A DNA stretch of 43,807 bases from Gaiellaceae bacterium (GTDB taxonomy: Bacteria > Actinomycetota > Thermoleophilia > Gaiellales > Gaiellaceae), in contig JAUJMY010000015.1 in the NCBI GenBank assembly GCA_030446625.1, positions 40,675 to 84,481 of the forward strand. Reading direction: 5' to 3'. A program made the translations under genes and the position numbers. The notes under the pieces are model-generated. The model saw nothing but the letters and a program-made list of their open reading frames with translations. It ran no database searches and was not told the DNA's origin. Positions 27,120 through 35,862 of this stretch are shown one piece after another; position 1 is the first letter of the stretch; every line of letters begins with the position of its first letter.

Positions 27120-27451
27120 TTGAAGAGGGCTCGCACCGGGAGCGCGCGGAGCGTGTCTGTGGAGGAGCAACACGCACAGGCCGTCCTCGACCGGCTCCGC
27201 AGCAACCGCCAGATCGTCTTCTTCGCAGCTGCGACTGTTCTTGCGATGCTCTTGAGCGGCGTCCTCGGTCTCTACTTCTTGCAGGGCGTCGTCGACGTCG
27301 CGAACAAGCCGTCGTGGCTGAACGCGTTCGACGTCCTCGTGACCGGGCTCGTCATCGGTGCGGGCACGAAGCCGCTGCACGATCTAATCAAGCGGCTCGA
27401 GAGGCGAAAGAGAACGCCGATCCGGAGCTGCAGCCGAAACAGGCGTCGTAG
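27120..27451 (+). pseudogene. Small two-TM membrane protein, frameshifted near its C-terminus
   Basis: After a short charged N-terminus the protein has TM1 (IVFFAAATVLAMLLSGVLGL) and a second hydrophobic helix in LNAFDVLVTGLVIGAGTKPL, then the conserved HDLIKRLE. In the present frame the sequence becomes Arg-rich junk, whereas one base further the frame reads AKENADPELQPKQAS and stops at 27449-27451, the tail I would expect for this family. A missing A in GAGAGGCG (about 27400-27404; original GAGAAGGCG) restores it to about 110 residues. The unbroken frame would run to 27644. A start at the GTG 27153 is also possible. Function unknown. Confidence 0.55.
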
Positions 27452-27623
27452 TCACTCGGGATGTGGCCGGCGCTCCGTCGCGCCTCGTGGACCTAAGCGC
27501 ATCAAAGGCCTTGGAAATGGCCTGGTCGTTTCCTGGGAACGCTCCATACGCGGGACAGTAGGTCGTTCGCCGCAAACGGGCTGCCCCATTTCGGCCATGG
27601 ACGTCGCGGCGCCAGTCGCGCGG

Positions 27624-28406
27624 CTACTGGGCGAACTTCTCTAATGCCTCGAGGCGCAATGCCTTCGGCGGCGGCCAGACGAGCTGCTGCTCGGGCCAGA
27701 GCCGTCTCATGAAGTCCGCGCCGTCCTCTGTCCGTCGAGCGCCTTCGTCGCGAAAGAAGTCGACCGGGGGCGCGAACAGCACCTGGAAGGCGACCGCCCC
27801 GAAGGCGCAAGTGATCAGCGACGCGCTCGGCGAGCCGTAGCGGGATACCGCCTCCGGCGCGATCCACGTCAGCGACAGCGGTGCCGTTCGCCACCAGACG
27901 CCGGGCCACGGCGGCGCGACGCGCGCAACCCAAAGCGAAGCGCTCGCCGGCGGCTGCTTCAGCTGGAAGAGCTCGGCGTGCTGCGAAGGTGGCACGAGCG
28001 CGCGGCGCCGCGTGAGGCCCGACGGGCGGCGCGTCAGCTCGAGGAGCATCGCTATCTTCGTCGCCCACGTCGCAATGACGGCGAGCTCGGCGCCGACGAC
28101 GGTAAGGGGCGTGGCGGCCGCTAGCGCGCCGACCTGTCGCTCCGCTTCTTCGTCGAGACGGTTCATCCAAGTGTTGTTGCACTGCTTGCAAACGCACCGC
28201 ACTGTCAGCTCGAGCTCGTCATCATCCCAGTGGCGCGTGTAGCGCGGCGCGCGCCCGTGCTCGAGCCAGTGCTGCTCCCCGGCGCTCATCGCGTGATGCG
28301 CGCGGCCTTGGCCGCCGACGGCGCGCCGCACCCACCAGGGAAAGATGTGTTCGCGCGTCAGCCCAGTGCCGCCGCAGAAGATGCACGCGCGTACTTTCGT
28401 CGTCAC
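27624..28406 (-). CDS. HNH-family endonuclease
   Basis: A 260-residue protein. The N-terminus has a zinc-bound HNH core: C8-x2-C11, then TREH (residues 17-20) followed by IFPWW, and the second zinc pair C73-x2-C76 in KQCNNTWMNRLDEE (residues 74-87). The CNN-x-WMN-x-LE arrangement is typical of HNH proteins of phage, mobile-element and defence loci. The C-terminal 170 residues are an unrecognised domain with several Trp and Pro. The GTG start at 28406 lacks a strong Shine-Dalgarno. It lies 351 bp downstream of the Dnd-GHKL-HEPN operon on the same strand, with a small opposite gene between, so it may be a separate unit of the same defence island. Confidence 0.75.
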   Translation of the reverse strand: MTTKVRACIFCGGTGLTREHIFPWWVRRAVGGQGRAHHAMSAGEQHWLEHGRAPRYTRHWDDDELELTVRCVCKQCNNTWMNRLDEEAERQVGALAAATPLTVVGAELAVIATWATKIAMLLELTRRPSGLTRRRALVPPSQHAELFQLKQPPASASLWVARVAPPWPGVWWRTAPLSLTWIAPEAVSRYGSPSASLITCAFGAVAFQVLFAPPVDFFRDEGARRTEDGADFMRRLWPEQQLVWPPPKALRLEALEKFAQ

Positions 28407-28546
28407 GACGGGACGATAGGCACGGAGCGCTCTCTACGCAGCGCGCGGGCAAGGCGACGACTCCGTCGCCGTCGACGACCAGGCCCTCGCCGCTCGGCGG
28501 CGCGAAAGTCACTCCATGGCTTCCGTGCTTGTGCCACCTTCGGCCG

Positions 28547-28801
28547 ATGGACCCTGACACTCTCGAGCTGATCCGCGTCTTGGCCTCCTTTGCTGATTGC
28601 GACTCCGACCTGGCGCGAGCGGCACGCGCTCGGGCCGACGATCTGCTCGGAGATTGCCAGTGGTGTCGTCGCGGCTATCCGCTGTCGAGCGTGAACCCCG
28701 ACGTGCACGTGGAGAGCCTCGGCGGCGGCGGCGCGTTCAGCTGTGAGCGGGCGACGCCTACGGCGAAGCCGCTCTGGGTGTGCGGTAGAGCAGCTGCTTG
28801 A
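28547..28801 (+). CDS. Small protein with CxxC motif, 84 residues
   Basis: An ATG-initiated ORF reading MDPDTLELIRVLASFADCDS, then a helix ARAARARADDLLGD, a CQWC pair followed by RRGYPLSSV, and a further Cys in GGGGAFSCE. The four cysteines could bind zinc. Its end overlaps the end of the converging HEPN gene by 44 bp. It is the only plus-strand gene inside the left arm of the defence island. The family is not recognised, and chance openness cannot be excluded. Confidence 0.4.
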   Translation: MDPDTLELIRVLASFADCDSDLARAARARADDLLGDCQWCRRGYPLSSVNPDVHVESLGGGGAFSCERATPTAKPLWVCGRAAA

Positions 28802-30530
28802 GCCCGTCGTCGCGGCTGAAGCCAGGCTTCGCCCAGCGACCGATGACGTCGTCGACCTCGGCGCGCGCCAGTCTGACCTCAGCCAACGCTCCGGTGGCGT
28901 CGGCGTAGCGCAAGACATGTCCGAGCGAGACGCGGACGAGATCGGCGAACAGAGGCAACGTCACCGCGCGGGTGCACGACTTCAACTGAGCGTTGTGTAC
29001 GGCGACGTTGCGGATCAGGTAGATCCGCCGCGCCGCGTCGGCGTACCTTGCTCGCAAGGCGTCAGCCGCCTTGCGGAACGCACCCTTCTCCCAGTCGAAG
29101 ACCTCGTTTAGTCGCCGCCAGGCAAGCGGGTCGCGCTTGTCGACCAACAGTTGCGCCACGGCGGTGCGGTCGCCGTAGACCGTCTCATGCAGCCACTTGA
29201 GCTCCTGCCCGGAGGGCGGCGTTCCGTAGCCGTGGCCGCTGATCGCCGTGCCGAGCCACTGGCTCACATGGCGGACGTAGGGGAACGGCGTCGCGTCGGC
29301 GATCCAGAAGCCGGCGTCGACCTTGCCGTGGTCGTTGTCGCCGAACAGCGCCTCGACCGCCGTCCATAGGTCAACAAGGGCAGCGCCCTCGACCGCCATC
29401 CTCGCCTGCGCCACCTGTGCGATCGCGTCTTGGAGCTTCGGGATCTCCGCCACGCGGTCGCGCCCGTCGACAAGCTCATCTGGTGCGAGGCGCAGCGGTC
29501 GTGGGGGCAGCCGGAATGCTCCGGCCGTGCCCGCGGCGGCGGCAGTGTCGCGAACTGCCGCTTCATGCGGTTCCTCGAGTTCACCGTCGAGGAGGTGCCA
29601 GAGGTCTGCGTCGGCGCGGAAGCGTTCGTTCGCCGCGGCCGCCGCCGCGTCGGCGTCGGCCGCGTCGACTTCGTAACGGAAGTAACGGTTGGCGGGGACA
29701 AACTCGTCGCGAGCGAGGATGCCACCACCCGCGGCTCCCCAGCCTCGGAGGATCGCGTCGCCCCCTTGTCGGCCGAGGTCGGGGAAGCCGGCGCCAGAGG
29801 AGTCGGTGAGGAGGCGGCCCGGCGAGCTGCCACGTGGATTGGTCTTGACGAACACCGGGACCAAGACGTCGAACTTCCGTGGCTTGCGCGAATGACCACG
29901 CTCGTCGAGCGCGTCCGAGATCGCCTCGGTGAGAGGCTTCGTTCCCTGATCCCATAGCTCCTGCGCACGCTCCGCCACCTGGCGCCGCCACGACGGCGAA
30001 TGACCATCGGCGATGAACTCAGCGTCGTAGAGCGCGACGAACTCGTCAAGTGCGTCGATGCGCTTGACGTCCCAGCCGCACTTGCTTGCGGCTCGGGCGA
30101 TGTTCGTCAGCAGATCGTCGCGATATCTCTGCTCGCTGAGCTGGCTGTGGATGGCGTGAAGAGAGCCATAGCGCTGCTCGTCGGGACGATAGGCAGTGGG
30201 CGAGGTGATGGGTTGGGGAACACCGCCCTCGACCCGCATGAAGTCGTCGGCGACCATCTTGGCGGCGCCGGGGCAGTTGGTCGCCGCGTACGTGCCGGGC
30301 GCGAACGCGAGCGCGCCGACCTCAAAAACCCATCCGACTGTCTTCGGCTCAGTGAGCGCGCCAGTATCGAACAACCTGGCGACCTCCATCATCTCGGCCA
30401 CGCGCAGGCGGAGTCCGATCCCGTCGCTACGCGCCCACCACTCGGGTTCGCCGGCGAGTTCGGCCCAGCGGTCGAGGACGTACTTCTGCCCCACGAGCGT
30501 GTCGACGCCCGTCGCCGCGGTGCTCGACAT
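28758..30530 (-). CDS. Large HEPN-domain protein, candidate RNase effector of the Dnd locus
   Basis: A 590-residue soluble protein. The C-terminal part resembles Apea-like HEPN domains: LWTAVEALFGD at about 388-398, a helical stretch, and the catalytic-type motif R507-N-V-A-V-H512 (RNx3H) in IYLIRNVAVHNAQL. HEPN proteins with this motif are metal-independent RNases in toxin-antitoxin, abortive-infection and CRISPR effectors. The N-terminal 350 residues (segments such as YVLDRWAELAGEPEWWARSD, KKFDVLVPVFVKTN-like stretch, ANRYFRYEVDAADADA) are not recognised and may sense or bind a partner. It lies 58 bp after the GHKL ATPase gene, last of the dndBCDEA-GHKL-HEPN series. The ATG start has no strong Shine-Dalgarno. 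A role as effector is inferred from motif and context. Confidence 0.7.
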   Translation of the reverse strand: MSSTAATGVDTLVGQKYVLDRWAELAGEPEWWARSDGIGLRLRVAEMMEVARLFDTGALTEPKTVGWVFEVGALAFAPGTYAATNCPGAAKMVADDFMRVEGGVPQPITSPTAYRPDEQRYGSLHAIHSQLSEQRYRDDLLTNIARAASKCGWDVKRIDALDEFVALYDAEFIADGHSPSWRRQVAERAQELWDQGTKPLTEAISDALDERGHSRKPRKFDVLVPVFVKTNPRGSSPGRLLTDSSGAGFPDLGRQGGDAILRGWGAAGGGILARDEFVPANRYFRYEVDAADADAAAAAANERFRADADLWHLLDGELEEPHEAAVRDTAAAAGTAGAFRLPPRPLRLAPDELVDGRDRVAEIPKLQDAIAQVAQARMAVEGAALVDLWTAVEALFGDNDHGKVDAGFWIADATPFPYVRHVSQWLGTAISGHGYGTPPSGQELKWLHETVYGDRTAVAQLLVDKRDPLAWRRLNEVFDWEKGAFRKAADALRARYADAARRIYLIRNVAVHNAQLKSCTRAVTLPLFADLVRVSLGHVLRYADATGALAEVRLARAEVDDVIGRWAKPGFSRDDGLKQLLYRTPRAASP

Positions 30531-30560
30531 CAGCCGGCGCGACCAGCGGAGTCACGGGCT

Positions 30561-30601
30561 GAGGCTGACCTCTTCCACGAGCAGTCGCTCAAGTCAGCCT
30601 C
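30561..30601. promoter_or_regulatory. Inverted repeat at the GHKL-HEPN junction
   Basis: GAGGCTGAC (30561-30569) and its exact reverse complement GTCAGCCTC (30593-30601) flank a 23-base loop and cover the stop codon of the GHKL gene. In the mRNA this stem lies about 30 bases before the HEPN start codon. It could attenuate or process the transcript and so lower HEPN output relative to the upstream genes. Confidence 0.35.
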
Positions 30602-32376
30602 TCGAACACTGTTTTCAAGACGACCACCGGTAGCGCGTCGAGGTCGAATTGCCGATGCATACGCAAGACGTGAGTAGCCCCGCTGGCTTCGGCGGTCACC
30701 TCCTCCGCCTCGATCCCGCGGCTGTCGAGGGAGTGGGCACCGAGATCCCAGACGACGGCGAGACCAGGCTTCTCGGCGCCGTCGAGCCGCGTCAAGCTCG
30801 CAAAGATGTCGGTCAACGTGTGTCCGTAGAGGACGTGCAGGGGCGCCGCACCGTTCGGGTCACCGACGTAGACGAGCGCATCACGATCGTCGGTGAAGAC
30901 GCCGTGCTGCAACGTCCGCAGCTTCGGCAGAACGCCGCCCTTGCCGAGGAGCTCGTGGAACAGAGCGAGAACCCCGACCCAACGCGTCGGCTCCTTCAGG
31001 TAGGGAACGTCGGCGACGATGTTGTCGAGGCGCTTAGCCTCCGCCACTCGCGCGCGCAGGATGGCGTCGTCGGCCTTCGACACCTGGGACGACGCGTGCA
31101 CCTGTCCCACGTAGCGCGAGACGTCGCGCCAGGCGGCCTTGACGACGTCGCGGTACATCCGCACTGTGCGGCCGACGAGCGACTTGCGGCCGAGGTCAAG
31201 CGTCAAGCCGTCGTCCTGCAACAGCGCGAAGATTCGGCGTTCCCAGGTGCGCGGCTGGACGTGCAGCGGGCTAAACGAAATGTCGACGGGCATATCGCGC
31301 GTCGCCACCCAAAAGCCCTGCCACTCCTCAGGTGCGTACGTGTTCGCCTTCTTGTCGGCCCGCGCGAGGTCGGCGTAGACCTCGACCTCGGCGGCCGCCA
31401 TCGAGAAGAGATAGAGCGAGAGCGGACGACCCGAAGCCGAGGTGTGTTCGAGGCGATAGCGGAAGGCCCCGCCCTTCAACCTCTCCTCGACCTCGGCGGC
31501 ATCAAACTCAGCGAGGTCGGTGTAGTCGACAACGACAGCAGCGTCGACGTACTCCTCCGGCGTGGCGTAGCGGTAGGGCACCTTTCGCTCGTCAAGCGCC
31601 GTCCCATGGTCGTCGGTATAGAGGAGGCCGACGTCGATGTCCTCGCCCGGTGGCAGCGGCGCGTTGAACGGCTCGCGCCAGAGGGGTGCGGTATTGCCGA
31701 CGGCGGTCTTCGTCCTCAGCAGCCACTCCAGCGGCCCCAGTTCGAGATCAAAGAGGTCGAGGTCGAAGTCGGCGCTGTTGATGTCGCCCACCGTCACGAC
31801 CGTGTAGCGGTCGGAATCGAGATAGCGGTCGGCATGGTTGCGGCTGCCACGCGCGACCGGCTTTGGGAAGGACTCGTCCTCAGACTCGAGCCAACGGTTG
31901 CCGTTCGTAACGACGACGTCGTAGCGATGGTCGCCGTCGCACGTCTGGATCTGCAGGTAGTTCGAGCCGAGCGCGAGGAAGGAGAGCCCGACTCCCTTGT
32001 GCCCGCGCGAGCGTCCGCTGGTCGAGCGCGCCATGCGCCCGGCCTTCAAGGTCACGTTCGGCGTCAGCACGATCTCCAGGTCGCTGCGAGACATGCCGAT
32101 GCCCGTGTCGGTGACTGAGAACCGGCGCTGGGCGCGGTCGAAACTGATCAGAATCCGCCGCGGCGCGCTCTCGTCGTCCGCCGTCCGGATGTCGATCGCG
32201 TCGGTCGCGTTCTGTAGCGCCTCGGCGAGGAAATCGCTCGCGCGCAGGTAGCTCGTTACGACATTCGCCGCCTCCCGACGCTGCACGGCCTCGAGGTCCC
32301 CCGGCTGGTTCGGCCGCGCCGCGAGAAAGTCGGTCGTCCACGTGTCCTGGTCGAGGGAGACGTCGAGCTCGGTCAC
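30589..32376 (-). CDS. GHKL (Hsp90/MutL-type) ATPase in the Dnd operon
   Basis: A 595-residue protein with an N-terminal GHKL ATPase domain: N-box with E52, N56 and D59 in FLAEALQNATDAID, G1 box DTGIGM (90-95) and G2 box GHKGVGL (125-131) preceded by a Ser/Arg/Gly-rich ATP lid. ATP-driven dimerisation of the lid is the usual mechanism of this superfamily. The remaining 400 residues are a mixed alpha/beta region that I cannot assign to a family. The GTG start is 9 bp after dndA, so it is cotranscribed with the modification genes, and the HEPN gene follows. I infer that it works as the ATP-dependent sensor or switch of the HEPN partner or of the modification complex. Confidence 0.8.
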   Translation of the reverse strand: MTELDVSLDQDTWTTDFLAARPNQPGDLEAVQRREAANVVTSYLRASDFLAEALQNATDAIDIRTADDESAPRRILISFDRAQRRFSVTDTGIGMSRSDLEIVLTPNVTLKAGRMARSTSGRSRGHKGVGLSFLALGSNYLQIQTCDGDHRYDVVVTNGNRWLESEDESFPKPVARGSRNHADRYLDSDRYTVVTVGDINSADFDLDLFDLELGPLEWLLRTKTAVGNTAPLWREPFNAPLPPGEDIDVGLLYTDDHGTALDERKVPYRYATPEEYVDAAVVVDYTDLAEFDAAEVEERLKGGAFRYRLEHTSASGRPLSLYLFSMAAAEVEVYADLARADKKANTYAPEEWQGFWVATRDMPVDISFSPLHVQPRTWERRIFALLQDDGLTLDLGRKSLVGRTVRMYRDVVKAAWRDVSRYVGQVHASSQVSKADDAILRARVAEAKRLDNIVADVPYLKEPTRWVGVLALFHELLGKGGVLPKLRTLQHGVFTDDRDALVYVGDPNGAAPLHVLYGHTLTDIFASLTRLDGAEKPGLAVVWDLGAHSLDSRGIEAEEVTAEASGATHVLRMHRQFDLDALPVVVLKTVFERLT

Positions 32377-32385
32377 AGATCGATT

Positions 32386-33540
32386 CTACGGAGCGGGGCT
32401 CGCCCACACCGGCACGAGACCGGCGGCGTTCAGTGCCCTCAGCCGGGCCACAGCGGCGACGATGACTCGAGCGGCGGTGTCGACGTCCTCCGCTGGGGTG
32501 AACCTTCCGAGGCTCAAGCGCACCGATTGGGCGATGGCCGTCGCGTCAAGCCCCTGTGCCGCCAAGACGTGCGACGGCTGATCCTTGATCGTTGCGCAGG
32601 CCGAGCCGGTCGAGAAGGCGACGCGGTCGTTCACGGCGTGCAGGAGCGCGCGCGCCGAGACGCCGGGGAAGCGCAACGACAGCGTGTGCGGCAACGCCAC
32701 TTCGGCCGGGACGTTGCGGGTCGCGTCGACCTCGGCGAGCGCGGCAAGAAGACGCGCAGACAGTTGCCGCGCCCGCACCTCGTCCTCATCGCGACGCGCG
32801 GCGGCGAGTCTGGCAGCGACGCCGAAGGCGACCGCACCAGGGACGTTCAGCGTCCCCGGCCTCAGACCGCGCTCGTGGCCTCCGCCCCACATGACCGCCG
32901 TCACCTTCGCGCGCGGCCGGCGGCTGACGTAGAGCGCGCCGACGCCAGGAGGGCCGTACATCTTGTGGGCCGAGAGCGACAGGAGCGTGATGTTCATCCT
33001 CTCGACGTTGATGGCCAAGCGCGCCCCGGCCTGGGCGGCGTCGACGTGGAAGGGAACGCCGCGCTCGGCGCAGATAGCGCCGATCGCCTCAAGCGGTTGG
33101 ACGACACCGGTCTCGTTGTTCGCGGCCATCACCGAGACAAGCGCCGTCGCCGGCGTGACCGCCTCGTCAAGCGCCCGCAGGTCGACGACACCGGCAGCGT
33201 CCACCGGCGCCACCGCAGCGCGGCCCCTGCGACGGGCCGGCTCGAGGACGGCCGGATGCTCGACGGCGCTGACGATGACCGGCCCGGCGCGGCGGGCGAT
33301 CGTCCCGAGGATGGCGATGTTGTCGGACTCAGTCGCGCCGGAGGTGAACAGCACCTCTTCCGGCTCGGCGGCGATCAAGGCCGCGACCTCGGCGCGGGCA
33401 TCTTCGACGCGGGCGCGCGCCGCCGCCCCGACGGCATGGTCGGTCGATGCCGCGTTGCCAACGTGCTTTAGCGCGTCGACAAGGGCCTCGGCGACGAGCG
33501 GGTCGACGGGCGTCGAGGCGTTGTAGTCGAGGTAGATCAT
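32386..33540 (-). CDS. dndA: DndA cysteine desulfurase
   Basis: A 384-residue PLP-dependent cysteine desulfurase of the NifS/IscS class, supplying sulfur for DNA phosphorothioation. It begins MIYLDYNASTPVDP; the PLP-binding Lys is K193 in SLSAHKMYGPPG, and the catalytic Cys is C315 in STGSACATIKDQPSHVL, with RLSLGRFT near the end. HVDAAQ (165-170) is the usual PLP-ring Asp site. The ATG at 33540 overlaps the dndE stop by four bases, which fixes the start; an upstream in-frame extension to 33711 is antisense-like filler. Housekeeping iscS could have the same sequence features, but the overlap with dndE identifies it as DndA. Its last position in the operon is less usual. Confidence 0.92.
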   Translation of the reverse strand: MIYLDYNASTPVDPLVAEALVDALKHVGNAASTDHAVGAAARARVEDARAEVAALIAAEPEEVLFTSGATESDNIAILGTIARRAGPVIVSAVEHPAVLEPARRRGRAAVAPVDAAGVVDLRALDEAVTPATALVSVMAANNETGVVQPLEAIGAICAERGVPFHVDAAQAGARLAINVERMNITLLSLSAHKMYGPPGVGALYVSRRPRAKVTAVMWGGGHERGLRPGTLNVPGAVAFGVAARLAAARRDEDEVRARQLSARLLAALAEVDATRNVPAEVALPHTLSLRFPGVSARALLHAVNDRVAFSTGSACATIKDQPSHVLAAQGLDATAIAQSVRLSLGRFTPAEDVDTAARVIVAAVARLRALNAAGLVPVWASPAP

Positions 33541-33905
33541 CGCGCCGGTGCCGGGACGAGCGCGGCGACATCGGCGAGGGCGCGCACCCGGCGGGCAAGA
33601 AGTGATAGGCCGCGGTTGATGTGCGCGCAGAACCACTCCGCTTCGTCGTGCCCCGTGGCGTCGACGCCGACGACCCACTCGCGCAGATAGGCGACGAACA
33701 GTGCGTCCCACTCGCCGGTCAGCGTGTAGCGGTTGAACTCGGTGCCGTCGTGGTCGTACTGGTTCGGGTCGGGCGCCTGAGCTTCGGCGAGCGACAAGAC
33801 GAACGCCAGGCGGCAGAGGTACTGGTGGGTGAACCCCGTGCGTGCCTTCAACGTCTTCAACAGCTGAGTCGAACCGCTGTCGAGCTCGAACTTCTTAGCT
33901 TGCAC
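33537..33905 (-). CDS. dndE: DndE phosphorothioation protein
   Basis: A 122-residue protein matching DndE: it starts QAKKFELDSGSTQLLKTLKA, followed by RTGFTHQYLCRLAFVLSL and the conserved FNRYTLTGEWDALFVAYLRE, with HINRGLSLLARRV in the C-terminal helix. DndE is a small helical protein that assembles with DndC and DndD and binds DNA, with a role in placing sulfur in the backbone. The GTG start at 33905 lies 11 bp inside the dndD 3' end, and the stop overlaps the dndA start, so it is coupled at both ends. The length is normal for the family. Confidence 0.92.
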   Translation of the reverse strand: MQAKKFELDSGSTQLLKTLKARTGFTHQYLCRLAFVLSLAEAQAPDPNQYDHDGTEFNRYTLTGEWDALFVAYLREWVVGVDATGHDEAEWFCAHINRGLSLLARRVRALADVAALVPAPAR

Positions 33906-35862
33906 CGACGGCCTCCTGCCGCGGATGGAAGTAGCCGCGTTCGATCGTCGTCAGGCCCCGCCGCGCGTCGTGGTTGAGCCAGACCTGCCGCGCCGTCTTT
34001 GGTGCCAGCGCGGCCGCAGCGGCGACGTCGACTTCAGTGTCGGTCGAGAGGATGACGACTTGGTGCGAGACTTCGGGGAAGTACTGCTCCAAGAGTCGCT
34101 GGCGATGGTCGCGGTCGAGGCGCGCGAGCGGCGTGTCGACGACGACGGGCAGTTCGCGCCGCGACACGTGTGCCAGCGCCCAGAGGACGGCGATGGCGAA
34201 GAGCTGCTTCTCCCCGGCGCTCAGCCGCTCCTTCGGCAGCTCCGTGTCGTCCCAGCGACGGACGCGGACGATGAACGTGTCCGGCTCGATGACGACGCGG
34301 CTCAACAGCTCGCCCTTGTGCGAGAGCCGGTTGAAGTACCAGACTGTCGCCTGCTCGATCTCCCCGAGCCGGCGCCGCTCGACCACTTTGGCGAACTCAT
34401 CGAGGAGTGCCGTCGTTTTCAAAGCCATCGTCGTCGACTGCGCCGCTCGCGTCGACTGCTTCAGCTTGGCCTCGGCGCGTTCAAGCGCCCGCTGCCGATG
34501 CAGGCGCTCGTGGTGCAATCGGCGCCGCTCGTCGTCGATCCGCGCAAGCTCGCCGTCGAGCTTCCCTACCTCGCGGTCGAGCTCCTGCAGCTGTTGGACG
34601 ACCGGCGCGACGGCAGCCTCGTCGGGGATCTGCGCCAGCAACGCTTGCACCTTCTCGGCCTTCTCCTGTGCCCGGACAAGCCGGCGGCGCAGCGCACTCA
34701 CCGAGCGCGGCAGCTCGCGCCGTGCCTCTTCGAGCTGGCGGCGCATGATCGCCCGCTCAGCGGCACTGACCGGGCTCAGCGGCTCCGACAGGTCGACATC
34801 GCCGACCAACAGGTCGAGAAGGACAGCCGGGACTGGCCGGTCGCCGGTCGCGGTCAGCTCGGCGGCCAGTTTCGCCGCCGCGCGGTCGAGCCGCCTGGCG
34901 ACCGCGCGGGCCTCCTCGCTCTCCTGGTCGGCGGCGAGCCGCGCGGCCACCCGCCGCGCAAGGTCGGGGGCGATGGCGAACGGCAGCAACCCGGCGACGA
35001 GCTGACCGAGCTCGTTCTTGCAGGCGTCGGCCTCGGCCTGCGCCGCGCGCGCCTCGGCGGCGTGGCGGGCGCGCTCGGCGGCGAGCGCGCCGCCCTCCTG
35101 CGCCAGTCGCTCTTGCGCGCGCGCGACCTGTGCCAAGCGCCGGTCATGACGGGTCGTGACCGTAGCCTCGCGGTCGGCGAGGGCCACCAGTCGGCCCTCG
35201 ACGTCGGCCAACGCCGCCTGGGCCAGGCGAAGGGCGTCTCCTTCCCGGCCTTCGCCGGGCCCGGCGAAGGCCCCCAGCCGTCGCAGGTCTTTCGCCAGCT
35301 GCTCGACAAGGTCGACGCCGAGCAAACGCCGAATGGCGTCGGCGAGTTGCGTCCCCGTCTCGTCCTCGGCCAGCGCCTGGATCTTCTCGCCGTCGAACAG
35401 GAAGAGCCCGGCGACACCCGGCGGCAGGAGCCCGTCGAGGAAGTCCTGCCGCGCCGCGATGGCGAGGTCGGTGACCGGCTCGCCGTCACGGCTGATCTCT
35501 AGCTCTTCCTTTACCGAAGCCTTGAGCGCAGTGAAGCGGCGCGTGACGATGTACTCGCGCGCGACACCGCTATGCGCGTGCTCGAACGTCCGCGCGACGG
35601 CGGCGCCGGCCGCGACGACGCCGCCGTCGGCGACGTGCAGTCGCTGACGCAGGTAGTGCTCGTAGTCGGCTTGCGCGACCCGCGGCCCCAGTGCGCGCCG
35701 CCCGTGCAGGCAGAGCGTGATCGCCTCGAGAATCGTCGTCTTGCCGGCGCCGTTGGTGCCGCCGACGAGGACGATTGGCTTCCCCGCCTCCGGCGTCAGC
35801 TCGAGCGTCTGGCGGCCACCGTAGAGGCCGAAGTCTTCGATTGTCAGGCGCTTCAGGATCAC
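33895..35862 (-). CDS. dndD: DndD SMC/Rad50-like ATPase
   Basis: A 655-residue ABC/SMC-type ATPase of the phosphorothioation complex. Walker A is GGTNGAGKTT (34-43); the ABC signature is LSAGEKQLFAIAVLWAL (starting at 547) and Walker B with D-loop is LPVVVDTPLARLD (571-583). Between them lies a long coiled coil (about 190-470, rich in Ala, Arg, Glu). DndD supplies ATPase and DNA-nicking or DNA-opening activity to the modification step. GTG start at 35862, overlapping the dndC stop by four bases. All catalytic motifs are intact. Confidence 0.93.
   Translation of the reverse strand: MILKRLTIEDFGLYGGRQTLELTPEAGKPIVLVGGTNGAGKTTILEAITLCLHGRRALGPRVAQADYEHYLRQRLHVADGGVVAAGAAVARTFEHAHSGVAREYIVTRRFTALKASVKEELEISRDGEPVTDLAIAARQDFLDGLLPPGVAGLFLFDGEKIQALAEDETGTQLADAIRRLLGVDLVEQLAKDLRRLGAFAGPGEGREGDALRLAQAALADVEGRLVALADREATVTTRHDRRLAQVARAQERLAQEGGALAAERARHAAEARAAQAEADACKNELGQLVAGLLPFAIAPDLARRVAARLAADQESEEARAVARRLDRAAAKLAAELTATGDRPVPAVLLDLLVGDVDLSEPLSPVSAAERAIMRRQLEEARRELPRSVSALRRRLVRAQEKAEKVQALLAQIPDEAAVAPVVQQLQELDREVGKLDGELARIDDERRRLHHERLHRQRALERAEAKLKQSTRAAQSTTMALKTTALLDEFAKVVERRRLGEIEQATVWYFNRLSHKGELLSRVVIEPDTFIVRVRRWDDTELPKERLSAGEKQLFAIAVLWALAHVSRRELPVVVDTPLARLDRDHRQRLLEQYFPEVSHQVVILSTDTEVDVAAAAALAPKTARQVWLNHDARRGLTTIERGYFHPRQEAVGAS

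Noticed and set aside
33540..33711. 57-residue N-terminal extension of DndA
   Set aside because: The extension overlaps dndE, is Arg-rich filler, and the family starts at MIYLDYNAST exactly at the ATG that overlaps the dndE stop.
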